A stretch of 64,000 nt of DNA from JADKIH01 sp031427625 (GTDB taxonomy: Bacteria; Bacteroidota; Bacteroidia; AKYH767-A; 2013-40CM-41-45): assembly GCA_031427625.1 (NCBI GenBank), contig JANPNV010000012.1:1-64000 (forward strand), written 5' to 3'. Both the position numbers and the translations under genes were made by a program. The notes under the pieces are model-generated. The model had not been told where the DNA came from. It searched no databases and saw only the letters and a program-made list of their open reading frames with translations. Shown piece after piece: positions 44,477 to 53,753 of the stretch. Within the stretch, counting starts at the first letter, position 1. Each line of letters opens with the position of its first letter.

Positions 44477-45746
44477 TTGGAGTATCATTTTAATCACTTT
44501 AATCTTCTCTGCATTTTCATCAGGAAGTGAAATTGCGTTCCTGTCTGCCAACAAACTTCGTATCGAACTCGACAGAAGTCAAGGAAGTTTTTCGGCTCGT
44601 TTGATTTGGAATTTTGTAAAATCTCCATCCCGCTTTATTGCAAGTATGCTCATTGCAAATAATATTGCACTGGTAATTTATGGTATTGTAATGTCTCAAA
44701 AACTCATTACGATGGATTTGCTCCGAATGTATTTACCGCATCAGCTTCATGGCGATGGCATGCTTCTTATTATTCAGACAATACTCAGTACTCTTATCAT
44801 CCTAATAGCTGCTGAATTTATTCCGAAAGTAATTTTCAGGATAAACCCCAATGCCATACTTAGCTTTCTGGCCATCCCGATCCAGGTTTTATATTACATT
44901 TTGTCGCCGCTCGTCTGGCTTGTACTTGCCTTGTCGAAATTATTTATGCGCCTGTTATTCAAGATTAATTTTGTTGAAGAACACCCTGTCTTCGGAAGAG
45001 TAGATCTCGATTTTTATATCCGTGAATTAACCTCCAAGAACAACCAGGTAGAAGAGATGGATACGGAGATAAGGATATTTCAGAATGCACTCGACTTTAA
45101 AGAAGTAAAAGTTAAAGAATGCATGATTCCCCGAAATGAGATCGTTGCCATTGAAGTAAATAAAGAAGTAGATGAACTTGTAAAACTCTTTATTGACACA
45201 ACCCTCTCTAAAATTCTGGTGTATCGCGACAACATCGATAATATAATTGGTTTTGTCCATTCATCAGAAATGTTTACCGAGCCGGCAGAGATTACGCATG
45301 TCCTCCTTCCTGTTACTATCGTCCCTGAAGTAATGAGTGCCAATGAAGTTTTAAAACAATTCACCAACATGCATCGCAGTGTAGCAGTAGTTGTTGACGA
45401 ATTTGGTGGTACAGCCGGGATGGTAACAATTGAAGACGTCATGGAAGAGATTTTCGGAGAAATACAGGACGAACATGACATCCCTGAAGAGATTGAGAAA
45501 AAACTTTCTGAAAATGAATTTTTATTTTCCGGACGCCTCGAGATCGATTACATCAATAAAAAATACGAGCTAAACATACCGGAGCATGAGGCCTATGAAA
45601 CTCTTGGAGGCTTTATCCTTCATTACCATGAAAACATTCCAGAGACAAATGAGGAAGTGGTAATACCTCCGTATATCATTGTGGTTCAGAAGGTCAGAAA
45701 CAACAGAATTGTTCAGGTCAAACTGAAAGTTAGCACTGGCACATGA
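44469..45746 (+). CDS. CNNM/CBS/CorC membrane protein (hemolysin family)
   Basis: A 425-aa protein with the same architecture as GldE: a CNNM membrane domain (about residues 1-180, FSSGSEIAFLSANKLRIELDR), a CBS pair (about 195-330, KECMIPRNEIVAIEVNK; VVVDEFGGTAGMVTIEDVMEEIFGEI) and a CorC/HlyC domain (about 345-425). Relatives act in Mg2+/Co2+ efflux or homeostasis; the older hemolysin label is not supported by mechanism. It is a paralogue of the GldE half at 17.2 kb, but without a GldD extension. It sits between lptC and the PpiD-like gene. Confidence 0.9.
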   Translation: MSDWSIILITLIFSAFSSGSEIAFLSANKLRIELDRSQGSFSARLIWNFVKSPSRFIASMLIANNIALVIYGIVMSQKLITMDLLRMYLPHQLHGDGMLLIIQTILSTLIILIAAEFIPKVIFRINPNAILSFLAIPIQVLYYILSPLVWLVLALSKLFMRLLFKINFVEEHPVFGRVDLDFYIRELTSKNNQVEEMDTEIRIFQNALDFKEVKVKECMIPRNEIVAIEVNKEVDELVKLFIDTTLSKILVYRDNIDNIIGFVHSSEMFTEPAEITHVLLPVTIVPEVMSANEVLKQFTNMHRSVAVVVDEFGGTAGMVTIEDVMEEIFGEIQDEHDIPEEIEKKLSENEFLFSGRLEIDYINKKYELNIPEHEAYETLGGFILHYHENIPETNEEVVIPPYIIVVQKVRNNRIVQVKLKVSTGT

Positions 45747-45862
45747 CATGCCCGACTCTTTTGCCGTTACTTATTAATTATTAGGAAAATTAGCTACGCC
45801 CTTTATTAGCTAAATCACTTATTGTTAACTATATTCGCCCCCTCAAAAAAATTTAAAAAAGC

Positions 45863-47956
45863 ATGGCTGTTATTGGCAGAATCAGAAAAAGAGTAGGATT
45901 ATTAATTGGATTCGTCGGCGTGTCGATGATCTTATTTATTCTTGGCGACCTCGTTACTTCGAATACGGGACTTATGCATCGCAACACAGATGTAATTGGC
46001 GAAATCGCCGGTACTAAAGTTCATTATCAGGACTTTGAAAGAAAGGTGGAAACACTTACCGAAAATTATAAATCGAATACCAAGAACGAAAACATAGATC
46101 AGAATACTCAGGACATGCTTCGTGAGCAGGCTTGGGGAATGTTTGTTAACGATAACGTTCTAACCCCTGAATATGAGAAGATCGGTATTTCATGCAGTGC
46201 AGAGGAATTGTATGACATGTGCGTTGGAAAAAATCCGAATGCTCAGGTGAAGCAGGCCTTCACTGATCCAAAGACCGGACAATTTGATCCGAATGCAGTA
46301 TTGAGATTCCTGAAAGATCTTCCTAACCGCGACGAAACTGTACAGCGGCAATGGAGAACGTTCGAAGATGCGATCCGGGAAGAACGTATTGCTGAGAAAT
46401 ACAAAAACTTAATAAAAGATGGTTTGTTTGCTTCCTCAGAAGAAGCAAAGAGAAATCATGAAGAAATATTCAATACTAAAACTATTCGCTTTGTCCGTCT
46501 TGATTACAATACAATTCCAGATAGTACTGTTAAGTTTGAAGATAGTGATCTGGAGAAATATTACAGCGATAACAATTCAAAATATAAGCAGGCAGAAAAT
46601 ATCCGGAAAATTGAATACATAACCTGGGAAGTATTGCCATCTTCAGATGATAAAGAAGAAGTAAAAAAATGGATTGATAGCAAAAAGGGAGAGTTTGAAT
46701 CTAGTACAAATGACATTTTGTTTGTTAATCAGAACAGCGACACTCCATTCGACTCTGCCTTTCATGCGAAAGGAACATTAAAGCCTGAACTTGATTCAGT
46801 AATGTTCAATTCAAATATCGGAACAATCGTTGGGCCTTATTTAGACGGTGAAAGCATGAAGCTTGCTAAACTTGCTGAAGTAAAAATGGTTTCTGATTCT
46901 GTCAAAGCCAGACACATTCTTTTGAAGTTTGAGAATGGAGATACTGCCGCTGCACTTGCTAAAGCTGACAGTTTAAAGAATGTAATTGAGAAGGGTGGCA
47001 AATTCGATGTACTTGCACCTATATTTTCTGGCGATCCGGGCTCAGCCGTTAAAGGCGGAGATCTTGGATGGTTTCGTCAGGGAATGATGGTTCAGCCATT
47101 TAACGATGCATGCTTTAATGGTAAAAAAGGTGATATGGCAATTGTTACCTCTCAATTCGGTGTACACCTTATCGAAATCATGGACAAAGGCGTTCCATCA
47201 AAACAAGTTCAGGTGGCGATTGTAGAGCGAAAAATAGAGCCATCGCAAAAAACTTATGATAATATTTATAATAAGGCGATGGAATTTGCTTCGAAGAATC
47301 CAGATGCGCCAAGTTTCGAAAGCTCAATAGTTAAACAAGGTCTCAATAAACGCATCGCCGATAATATCCGTGAGAATGATAAAAACATCCTGGGTCTTGA
47401 TCAGCCGCGTGAATTAGTGCGTTGGGCATTTACTGCTAAGAAAGATGACATCTCTAAAGTCTTCACATTTGGAGATAAATATGCAATCGCTCGTCTTACT
47501 GAAATCCGCGAGAAAGGCACCTTACCACTTGATCTGGTAAAAGATCAGGTAACGGCTGAAGTTCGTAAGACTAAAAAAGCAGATATTCTTATTGAGAAAT
47601 TCAACAAAGCAAGTGGCACTACAATAGATGAGATTGCGCAAAAATTAAATACAACAGCAACTGATGCTGATAATGTTACGTTTGCAAATAACTACATACC
47701 GGGAATTGGAAATGAACCAGCTGTTGTTGGCACAATATACAATGCAAAGGCTAACCAGATTACAAAACCAATTAAGGGAGATAACGGAGTTGCCGTTGTT
47801 TACATAGTGAGTGTTAAAGAAGCGCCTCCTATCACTGATATACCTGGAAATAAAAAGCAGATTACAGATCAGCGAAAAAGTCGAAGCGATTATGAAGTCT
47901 TTAATGCTCTGAAGGAAAAAGCAAACATTGACGATAACCGCGGCAGGTTTTATTAA
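45863..47956 (+). CDS. PpiD/SurA-like periplasmic peptidyl-prolyl isomerase
   Basis: A 697-aa membrane-anchored chaperone. One N-terminal transmembrane helix (about residues 12-30) is followed by a SurA_N-type chaperone domain (about 40-230) and a rotamase/PPIC domain (about 345-455) with VKARHILLKF, GDLGWFRQGMMVQPFNDACF and TSQFGVHLIEIMDKG. A second, more degenerate parvulin-like or chaperone segment fills the C-terminal part. It should assist folding of exported and outer-membrane proteins. Downstream of lptC and the CNNM gene, and closed by a strong terminator at 47982. Confidence 0.9.
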   Translation: MAVIGRIRKRVGLLIGFVGVSMILFILGDLVTSNTGLMHRNTDVIGEIAGTKVHYQDFERKVETLTENYKSNTKNENIDQNTQDMLREQAWGMFVNDNVLTPEYEKIGISCSAEELYDMCVGKNPNAQVKQAFTDPKTGQFDPNAVLRFLKDLPNRDETVQRQWRTFEDAIREERIAEKYKNLIKDGLFASSEEAKRNHEEIFNTKTIRFVRLDYNTIPDSTVKFEDSDLEKYYSDNNSKYKQAENIRKIEYITWEVLPSSDDKEEVKKWIDSKKGEFESSTNDILFVNQNSDTPFDSAFHAKGTLKPELDSVMFNSNIGTIVGPYLDGESMKLAKLAEVKMVSDSVKARHILLKFENGDTAAALAKADSLKNVIEKGGKFDVLAPIFSGDPGSAVKGGDLGWFRQGMMVQPFNDACFNGKKGDMAIVTSQFGVHLIEIMDKGVPSKQVQVAIVERKIEPSQKTYDNIYNKAMEFASKNPDAPSFESSIVKQGLNKRIADNIRENDKNILGLDQPRELVRWAFTAKKDDISKVFTFGDKYAIARLTEIREKGTLPLDLVKDQVTAEVRKTKKADILIEKFNKASGTTIDEIAQKLNTTATDADNVTFANNYIPGIGNEPAVVGTIYNAKANQITKPIKGDNGVAVVYIVSVKEAPPITDIPGNKKQITDQRKSRSDYEVFNALKEKANIDDNRGRFY

Positions 47957-47981
47957 TTGAAATTACCGCCAAAAAAATCAG

Positions 47982-48021
47982 CGCAGCATCAAGGATAATC
48001 TCCGGATGCTGCGTTTTTTTT
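47982..48021 (+). terminator. rho-independent terminator of the lptC-ppiD block
   Basis: CGCAGCATC (47982-47990) pairs with GATGCTGCG (48005-48013), a 9-bp stem with a 14-base loop, followed by eight T (48014-48021). Confidence 0.9.
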
Positions 48022-48526
48022 AATGTAGCCCGAAGGTTTTTACAAGGTCAGAATTTGTGGGTGAGGAATGACAGGAAACACAATTCCCTCCAGTTAGTCC
48101 GGCAGAATACCTAATGCTACCGTCTGGACCATATTCACTCCATACCCATCCAGATCCGCTATTTGCAGCATTACGCATCTTAAACATGACAGCATAGCTC
48201 TGCAAGGCACCCCCGCGTTCGTCATATACTTCTTTAACAACCATCGATTCATCTGGGAATACAGATGCATTCAGATCGCTAACTGAATCATTCAACACAG
48301 AAAGTGCCTTCGGATTAAATCTTACTCTCACATAAAAAAAGTGAGGACTTGGCGACATGGCATCAAGTGTATCATTGCTGTTTCGATAATATGTAAATGA
48401 TGAAACCGGTTGCAACATTGAAATTAGTGTTGCATCAGAAATTATTACTCCCTCCTCTTTTTTTGAAACACAGGAAGTGATTAGAAAAAAAACAATGATG
48501 ATCCAGCTATATTTTCGTGTCATCAT
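48020..48526 (-). CDS. CxxCH lipoprotein, cytochrome P460-like (paralogue 1)
   Basis: A 168-aa exported protein from ATG 48526 (ATG ATG; the frame extends to a GTG at 48571, but those residues precede a normal signal). The lipoprotein signal ends ITSC. The mature part has DESMVVKEVYDERGGALQSYAVMFKM, then SGWVWSEYGPDGSIRYSAGLTGGNCVSCHSSPTNSD, containing one c-type heme motif (CVSCH). This strand and heme arrangement resembles cytochrome P460-type small haem proteins, a moderate-confidence match. Probably periplasmic or outer-membrane anchored. It follows its paralogue after a terminator. Confidence 0.78.
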   Translation of the reverse strand: MMTRKYSWIIIVFFLITSCVSKKEEGVIISDATLISMLQPVSSFTYYRNSNDTLDAMSPSPHFFYVRVRFNPKALSVLNDSVSDLNASVFPDESMVVKEVYDERGGALQSYAVMFKMRNAANSGSGWVWSEYGPDGSIRYSAGLTGGNCVSCHSSPTNSDLVKTFGLH

Positions 48527-48606
48527 TAAATAAAGGTAAAAATATTTCCTGTTCGGCCATAAATAAATCACCCGGAGAATAACCAGCTTTTTCAGAACTC
48601 ATAAAA

Positions 48607-48633
48607 AATCCGGAAGTGTAGGACTTCCGGATT
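48607..48633 (-). terminator. terminator between the two CxxCH genes
   Basis: AATCCGGAAGT (48607-48617) and ACTTCCGGATT (48623-48633) form a perfect 11-bp stem with a 5-base loop, followed on the minus strand by TTTTT. Confidence 0.88.
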
Positions 48634-48657
48634 ACAAAATAAACGACAATAATATTT

Positions 48658-49098
48658 TTAATGAATGGCTACATTATTTTGTATGTGACAACTTTGACAT
48701 GAATTTCCTTTACGGCTTGCATCATAAATTATATGGCCTTCCTTATTATATTCGTTCCATACCCATCCATTTGAAGAATTGGGATCACCAGTCGATCTGT
48801 ACATAGAAGCGTAACCGGTAATCATTCCTGATGAATTCCGTTTTTCTTTTACGATCATCGAATTTGCCGGAAATGATTTACTGCCGTTTGCATAAGCACT
48901 GGCTGCAATATCATTCATTTTAATATTCCAGATGCCATTGTCCTCGTGCGATGTCCGGACGACAACAAATCCATCTTGCGTTACAGCCATGCTACTTAAT
49001 GACGTTTGAGAAACATTTGCATCACTGCCTGCATCTTTTGTGCATGAGCCAAGGCTGATAACAAATGCAGAAATAATTAAGAGTACATAAGTCTTCAT
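48658..49098 (-). CDS. CxxCH lipoprotein, cytochrome P460-like (paralogue 2)
   Basis: A 146-aa exported protein with a lipoprotein signal (lipobox LGSC at about residues 16-19). The core NSMIVKEKRNSSGMITGYASMYRS, then NGWVWNEYNKEGHIIYDASRKGNSCQSCH, aligns by eye with the neighbouring 168-aa protein. It carries one c-type heme motif, CQSCH, near the C-terminus. Likely a mono-haem protein of the same small family. The two genes form a tandem duplicate but are separated by a terminator, so each may be regulated on its own. Confidence 0.78.
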   Translation of the reverse strand: MKTYVLLIISAFVISLGSCTKDAGSDANVSQTSLSSMAVTQDGFVVVRTSHEDNGIWNIKMNDIAASAYANGSKSFPANSMIVKEKRNSSGMITGYASMYRSTGDPNSSNGWVWNEYNKEGHIIYDASRKGNSCQSCHIQNNVAIH

Positions 49099-49194
49099 GT
49101 ATAGTAGGTTTTAGTATATGAAATGTAAACCAAACCGAGCGCCGATTTGTCGCGGAAATGTCAGGGTTTAATAGTAAATGAAGAAAACCCCACT

Positions 49195-50457
49195 CTATCG
49201 AAGGATTTGAAGCCTGTAGGCATCCAGTTTAATGAATATAAAAAGGAGTATTGTAAACGACCAAAGCGACGATCCGCCATAGCTGAAAAATGGCAAAGGT
49301 ATTCCAATAACAGGGGCGAGACCGATAGTCATACCTATGTTTACCATCAGGTGAAAAAACAAAATGGATGCAACGCCATACCCATAAATTCTTGAATAGG
49401 GAGATCGCTGCCGTTCGGCTACATAAATGAGCCTTGCAAAAAGGACAGTGAATAAAGAAATTACCACAAAGCTTCCGAGAAATCCCCATTCTTCGCCAAC
49501 CGTGCAAAAAATGAAGTCCGTGCTTTGCTCCGGTACAAAATCATATTTTGTCTGTGTTCCTTGAAGAAATCCCTTCCCGAAAAACCCGCCAGAGCCAATG
49601 GCAATTTTACTTTGGTTTACATTATAACCGGCTCCTTTTAGATCTACTTCTTTCCCAAGGAGCACATCGATACGGGTACGCTGATGCTCCTGCAAAACAT
49701 GATTGTATACATGGTCTACACTGAAGACTACGCTAATTGCTACTAGCGTACCGGCAAGTATGATTAACATATTACGACGGGTCTTTCTTACGAGCATAAT
49801 AAATAAAAGAGCAACACTACCAATGATCAGGAATAGAATTGTATTCTTCACAAGTAAGGCAAGAATAAACAAAGCTACTAGTATAAGTCCCAGAAGTAAA
49901 AAGTTTCCTGACAATCCTTCGCGATAAAGGACAAAGATGAAAGAAAAGAAAACCAATGCGGAACCTGTATCATTCTGAAGAAGTATAATTAAGGCGGGGA
50001 ATGCGATGATGGCCGCAGAGATCATTTTAGTTTTAGTCTCCTGCATCCTTATGCCAAGAGAACTCAGGTATTTTGCTAATGCCATATTCGTGGCAAACTT
50101 TGCAAACTCAGCAGGCTGCAGTTTAAACGAACCAATATCAATCCATCCGAACGATCCTTTCACATCGCGCGAAAACATAAATGTTGAAATACTCAAAAGA
50201 ATTATTATGCCGTAGATAGGGTAAGAAAATGCTGCATAAAATTTACCGTCAATAATGAGAATCATCAAAGCAATAAAAAATGCACCGGCAATCCAAAGCG
50301 TTTGTTTTCCATAATTCTGAGAGAGATCAAAAATACTTGCATGCTCATCATTGTATACCGCTGCATAAATATTTAACCAGCCGAAGAGCACCATAACAAC
50401 GAACAGGCTTATGAGAAGCCAGTCTGTATTCTGTAAAATTCCTTTCTGATTTCTCAC
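49195..50457 (-). CDS. rodA: rod-shape glycosyltransferase RodA
   Basis: A 420-aa SEDS-family peptidoglycan polymerase with about ten membrane helices. Characteristic segments are LQPAEFAKFATNMALAKYL, GSGGFFGKGFLQGTQTKYDFVPEQSTDFIF and GIPLPFFSYGGSSLW. It elongates glycan strands with PBP2 in lateral wall growth. The GTG start overlaps the mrdA stop codon as GTGA, so translation is tightly coupled. Last gene of the mreB-mreC-mreD-mrdA-rodA operon. Confidence 0.95.
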   Translation of the reverse strand: MRNQKGILQNTDWLLISLFVVMVLFGWLNIYAAVYNDEHASIFDLSQNYGKQTLWIAGAFFIALMILIIDGKFYAAFSYPIYGIIILLSISTFMFSRDVKGSFGWIDIGSFKLQPAEFAKFATNMALAKYLSSLGIRMQETKTKMISAAIIAFPALIILLQNDTGSALVFFSFIFVLYREGLSGNFLLLGLILVALFILALLVKNTILFLIIGSVALLFIMLVRKTRRNMLIILAGTLVAISVVFSVDHVYNHVLQEHQRTRIDVLLGKEVDLKGAGYNVNQSKIAIGSGGFFGKGFLQGTQTKYDFVPEQSTDFIFCTVGEEWGFLGSFVVISLFTVLFARLIYVAERQRSPYSRIYGYGVASILFFHLMVNIGMTIGLAPVIGIPLPFFSYGGSSLWSFTILLFIFIKLDAYRLQILR

Positions 50458-52355
50458 TTTTTTATTATGATTTTTTTTGATGGATCAACTACAACTATTT
50501 TTTCATCGTCTTTCTTTTCGACAGGAACTTTTTTCTTTTCATATATTTTTGGAGAGATAACTCCTTCCAGCATTTTCTTTTCGATTAAAGGCCGGGTAAT
50601 CGAATCAGTCAGATATTTTTCTATCATCAGCGATGCGATAGGAGCAGCCCATTCGGCTCCCCATCCTCCATTCTCAATCATTATCCCGATTGCAATCTTC
50701 GGATTTTCCATGGGTGCAAATCCCACAAATAGTGAGTGATCCCGTCCATGTGGATTTTGGGCTGTACCTGTTTTTCCGCATATGGTAATCCCCTTGATTT
50801 TAGACCCTGCTGCAGTTCCTGCTTCTACAACGCTTTGCATTCCGGATATGACGATATCAAAATACTCAGGATTAATATCGGTGAAGTTTTTTTCACGAAA
50901 TTTTTTATCGACTACATTTTCATCACCAATTTTTTTTCCTATGTGAGGGATATAAAAATAACCACGGTTGGCAATTATACACATGGTATTCGCCATCTGA
51001 AGCGGAGTTATGCCAAGTTCTCCCTGGCCAATAGAAAGCGAAACAACAGTTGATGAACGCCACCTGCCTTTGCCAAAATATTTATCGTAATATTCAACTG
51101 AAGGCACATTCCCTTTTAACTCCTGCGGCAAATCGCTGAATAAACGTTTTCCGATTCCGAATGTAAGTACATGATTTCTCCATGCCTGATATCCCGCCTC
51201 TGTAGAACCATATTTGCGCTGGTCGATGATGCTACGGAATACATAGCAATGATAGGTATTGCACGAATGGGAAATAGCCTGTTCAAGTCGGATTAATCCG
51301 TGACGGGCATCACATTTTACAGTTTGTGATCCCATATGATATCCTCCATCGCAATAATATCCAGTCAGTGGATTCAACACGCCTTCCTGCTCACCGATAA
51401 GATCGTTAATAAGTTTAAAAGTAGACCCCGGCGGATAATAAGCCATGAGAGCGCGGTTAAAAAGAGGCTTTGCCGGTTCAAGCAGTAGCTGCGCATAATT
51501 TTTTGTTCGGGACCTGCCGACAAGAAGATTGGGATCGTACGAAGGTGTGCTAACACTGGCAAGAATTTCACCTGTATGAGGCTCAATGGCAACGACTGCA
51601 CCTACCTTATTCTTCAACAACTGCTCTCCATATTTTTGCAGAACAGCATCAAGCGAAAGAATAATATTTTCACCTGCAACGGAAGCAGTATCGTAACGTC
51701 CATTCTGAAAGCTTCCCTTCTCTCTATTAAACACATCGACCATGATTCGCCTCACTCCTCTTCTTCCCCTCAGTACTTTTTCATACGACTGCTCAATTCC
51801 ACTTTTGCCTATATAATCACCATCCTTATAATAAGAATCCTTCCTTGTGATATTTGTATCTACCTCACCGATATAACCGAACAAATGGGCAGCCATTGGT
51901 TCAGGATACTTGCGTAGTGTTCTCAACTGAACAAAGAACCCAGGAAACTTATAAAGTTTTTCCTGAAAAGTTGCATAGGTCTGGACGGATAATTGTTTTT
52001 CGAAAATCGAAGCTTTCACAGGCGAATACGCCTTTGCTTTCCTGAACTTCTCTGAATATTCTTCAGGGGCAATTCCAATTAATTCGCACAGCTCAAGACT
52101 GTCAGTATTTTTTGCCTGCTTGGGAATAATCATCAAGTCATAAACAGGTTCGTTGTAAACCAGAAGTTTTCCATTACGATCGTAAATCAACCCTCTTGCA
52201 GGATAATCCGTAATCGGACGAATAACATTATTGTTCGCAGATAGTTTATAGCTATCATCGATTACCTGAATGAAGAAAAGTCTCAGCAGGTAAATAGCAA
52301 CCACCGAGAAAAAAATGAAGGAGATGACAGTTTTTCTATCTGATGATGCGTGCAT
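50454..52355 (-). CDS. mrdA: penicillin-binding protein 2
   Basis: A class B PBP transpeptidase of about 633 aa for cell elongation. An N-terminal membrane helix and dimerisation domain are followed by the transpeptidase domain with the S-x-x-K serine (PPGSTFKL), SHSCN for S-x-N, and CGKTGTAQNPHG for K-T-G. I use ATG 52355 (MHASSDRKTVISF) instead of the TTG at 52394, because the extra 13 residues precede the membrane helix without purpose. It overlaps mreD by 20 bases and rodA by 4. The C-terminal tail is Lys-rich. Confidence 0.95.
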   Translation of the reverse strand: MHASSDRKTVISFIFFSVVAIYLLRLFFIQVIDDSYKLSANNNVIRPITDYPARGLIYDRNGKLLVYNEPVYDLMIIPKQAKNTDSLELCELIGIAPEEYSEKFRKAKAYSPVKASIFEKQLSVQTYATFQEKLYKFPGFFVQLRTLRKYPEPMAAHLFGYIGEVDTNITRKDSYYKDGDYIGKSGIEQSYEKVLRGRRGVRRIMVDVFNREKGSFQNGRYDTASVAGENIILSLDAVLQKYGEQLLKNKVGAVVAIEPHTGEILASVSTPSYDPNLLVGRSRTKNYAQLLLEPAKPLFNRALMAYYPPGSTFKLINDLIGEQEGVLNPLTGYYCDGGYHMGSQTVKCDARHGLIRLEQAISHSCNTYHCYVFRSIIDQRKYGSTEAGYQAWRNHVLTFGIGKRLFSDLPQELKGNVPSVEYYDKYFGKGRWRSSTVVSLSIGQGELGITPLQMANTMCIIANRGYFYIPHIGKKIGDENVVDKKFREKNFTDINPEYFDIVISGMQSVVEAGTAAGSKIKGITICGKTGTAQNPHGRDHSLFVGFAPMENPKIAIGIMIENGGWGAEWAAPIASLMIEKYLTDSITRPLIEKKMLEGVISPKIYEKKKVPVEKKDDEKIVVVDPSKKIIIKK

Positions 52356-52866
52356 TTCTCTTTGATTGTCCGAATAAATATTCGCCAATAACAATCATCA
52401 CAATCGTAATTGCGGAATTAAGGATTGCCTTGAAAAATGTAATGAAGAATTCACTGAATCGGAATACTTCAATATAAAAGCATAACAGATGATGAAGAAT
52501 TACCATTATGCTTATGTATGTAATGAACCAGCGAAATCCCATCACATGAGGATTTAATTTCATTTCCGGATCGTATCCGTCACGAGGAGCAATTAGTCTA
52601 AGAACACCCGGACGAGCAAAGGCCATGAAAACTGTAGCCGCTGCATGCATCCCGCCTGAACTTCCAAACATGTCGATCGTGATGCCGGTTATAAAGGCGA
52701 TAATAAGCAATAACCAATTTGGAATATCAACAGGAAGCATTAGGATAAATAAAACATACACATAGGGGTTCACATATCCATTCCATTGAATATGATTCAG
52801 CAATACTACTTGAATACCAATCAGGAATAAAAAAAGCAAAACCTGAGTGAATATTTTAACGATCAT
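52336..52866 (-). CDS. mreD: rod-shape protein MreD
   Basis: A 176-aa membrane protein with five to six helices. It links MreC and the wall synthases to the MreB cytoskeleton. The helical pattern, NHIQWNGYVNPYVYVLFILMLP opening and GFRWFITYISIMVILHHLLCFYIE region are typical of Bacteroidota MreD. The ATG lies 11 bases inside the end of mreC. Confidence 0.9.
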   Translation of the reverse strand: MIVKIFTQVLLFLFLIGIQVVLLNHIQWNGYVNPYVYVLFILMLPVDIPNWLLLIIAFITGITIDMFGSSGGMHAAATVFMAFARPGVLRLIAPRDGYDPEMKLNPHVMGFRWFITYISIMVILHHLLCFYIEVFRFSEFFITFFKAILNSAITIVMIVIGEYLFGQSKRNARIIR

Positions 52867-53689
52867 TTTTTAATCCCTCCTCCAGCGTTCTTTGTTCATT
52901 CTTAAAATCATTACTTATAATGTAGACGTAGGTAAGTTTGCCGAAAGGGGTAGAAAGTTTAACGTTAATATCCTGGAAGTTATTTCCTCCGCTGGCATTA
53001 ACGGTTTCAACGGTGCCTATCATTACGTCCTCAGGGAAAATGGCCGAAAAAGATGTTGTTACTATTGTATCACCCTTAATTACTTTCACGTGTTTGGCAA
53101 TATCATTTAGTTTTCCATGAGTCGCATCAAAACCTTCCCAAACCATCGAACCCATGTAATCTGTCCCTTTTAATCTGGCGCTAATCTTAGAATCTTTGTG
53201 TAGAAAGGAAATCACTGATGAGTAATGTTCCGATACATCTTTTACAATGCCAACAACTCCATCACTGCAAATAACGCCCATCTCCTGTTTTACTCCCTGT
53301 AACGACCCTTTATTCAGTGTAAGATAGTTATTCCTGCGGTTCACAGAGTTGTTGATGACTTTTGCAGTCATAAACGTATACTGGCGTTTTAAAACAGAAT
53401 CCACGCTTACCTGATGCAGTGCACTATCAATATAATAAACGTCCGGTAAGAGAGTCTTCAGCGCTGCATTTTCTCTGATCAGTGCATCGTTCGTCGCGCG
53501 CAGATTAATATATTCAGTTACCGAGCTAACCATCGAATTTACTCTGGCAGCAAAGGCATTTGTTGAATTGACTATTGTTGTACGCTGAAAGTTATTGTTC
53601 TGCATGATGAGGTAACCGCAGAGAGTCTCAATCAGCAGAAAAAAAATAAAGAAATTATATTTCCATAAAAACAGAAACAGACTTCGCAT
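52856..53689 (-). CDS. mreC: rod-shape protein MreC
   Basis: A 277-aa periplasmic scaffold protein. One N-terminal membrane helix (about residues 10-30) and a coiled-coil stretch (about 60-80, INLRATNDALIRENAALKTLL) lead to the two beta-barrels of MreC with NNYLTLNKGSLQGVKQEMGVICSDGVVGIV and the C-terminal GTVETVN...INVKLSTPFGKLTYVYII. ATG at 53689. Second gene of the mre operon, with a hairpin in the spacer to mreB. Confidence 0.93.
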   Translation of the reverse strand: MRSLFLFLWKYNFFIFFLLIETLCGYLIMQNNNFQRTTIVNSTNAFAARVNSMVSSVTEYINLRATNDALIRENAALKTLLPDVYYIDSALHQVSVDSVLKRQYTFMTAKVINNSVNRRNNYLTLNKGSLQGVKQEMGVICSDGVVGIVKDVSEHYSSVISFLHKDSKISARLKGTDYMGSMVWEGFDATHGKLNDIAKHVKVIKGDTIVTTSFSAIFPEDVMIGTVETVNASGGNNFQDINVKLSTPFGKLTYVYIISNDFKNEQRTLEEGLKNDR

Positions 53690-53702
53690 CGTAGTAACGG
53701 TT

Positions 53703-53736
53703 AACGTCTGACGTTAGACGCCTGACGTCAGACGTT
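53703..53736. repeat. 12-bp perfect inverted repeat between mreB and mreC
   Basis: AACGTCTGACGT (53703-53714) and ACGTCAGACGTT (53725-53736) are exact inverted copies with a 10-base loop. The whole 64-base spacer is built of CGTC/GACGT variants and ends in a T-run. Confidence 0.8.
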
Positions 53737-53753
53737 GAACGTAAAACGTTTTT

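Noticed and set aside
45830..45837. TATATTCG as the promoter of the PpiD-like gene
   Set aside because: It differs from TAnnTTTG at a key T and has no -33 element at the right distance.
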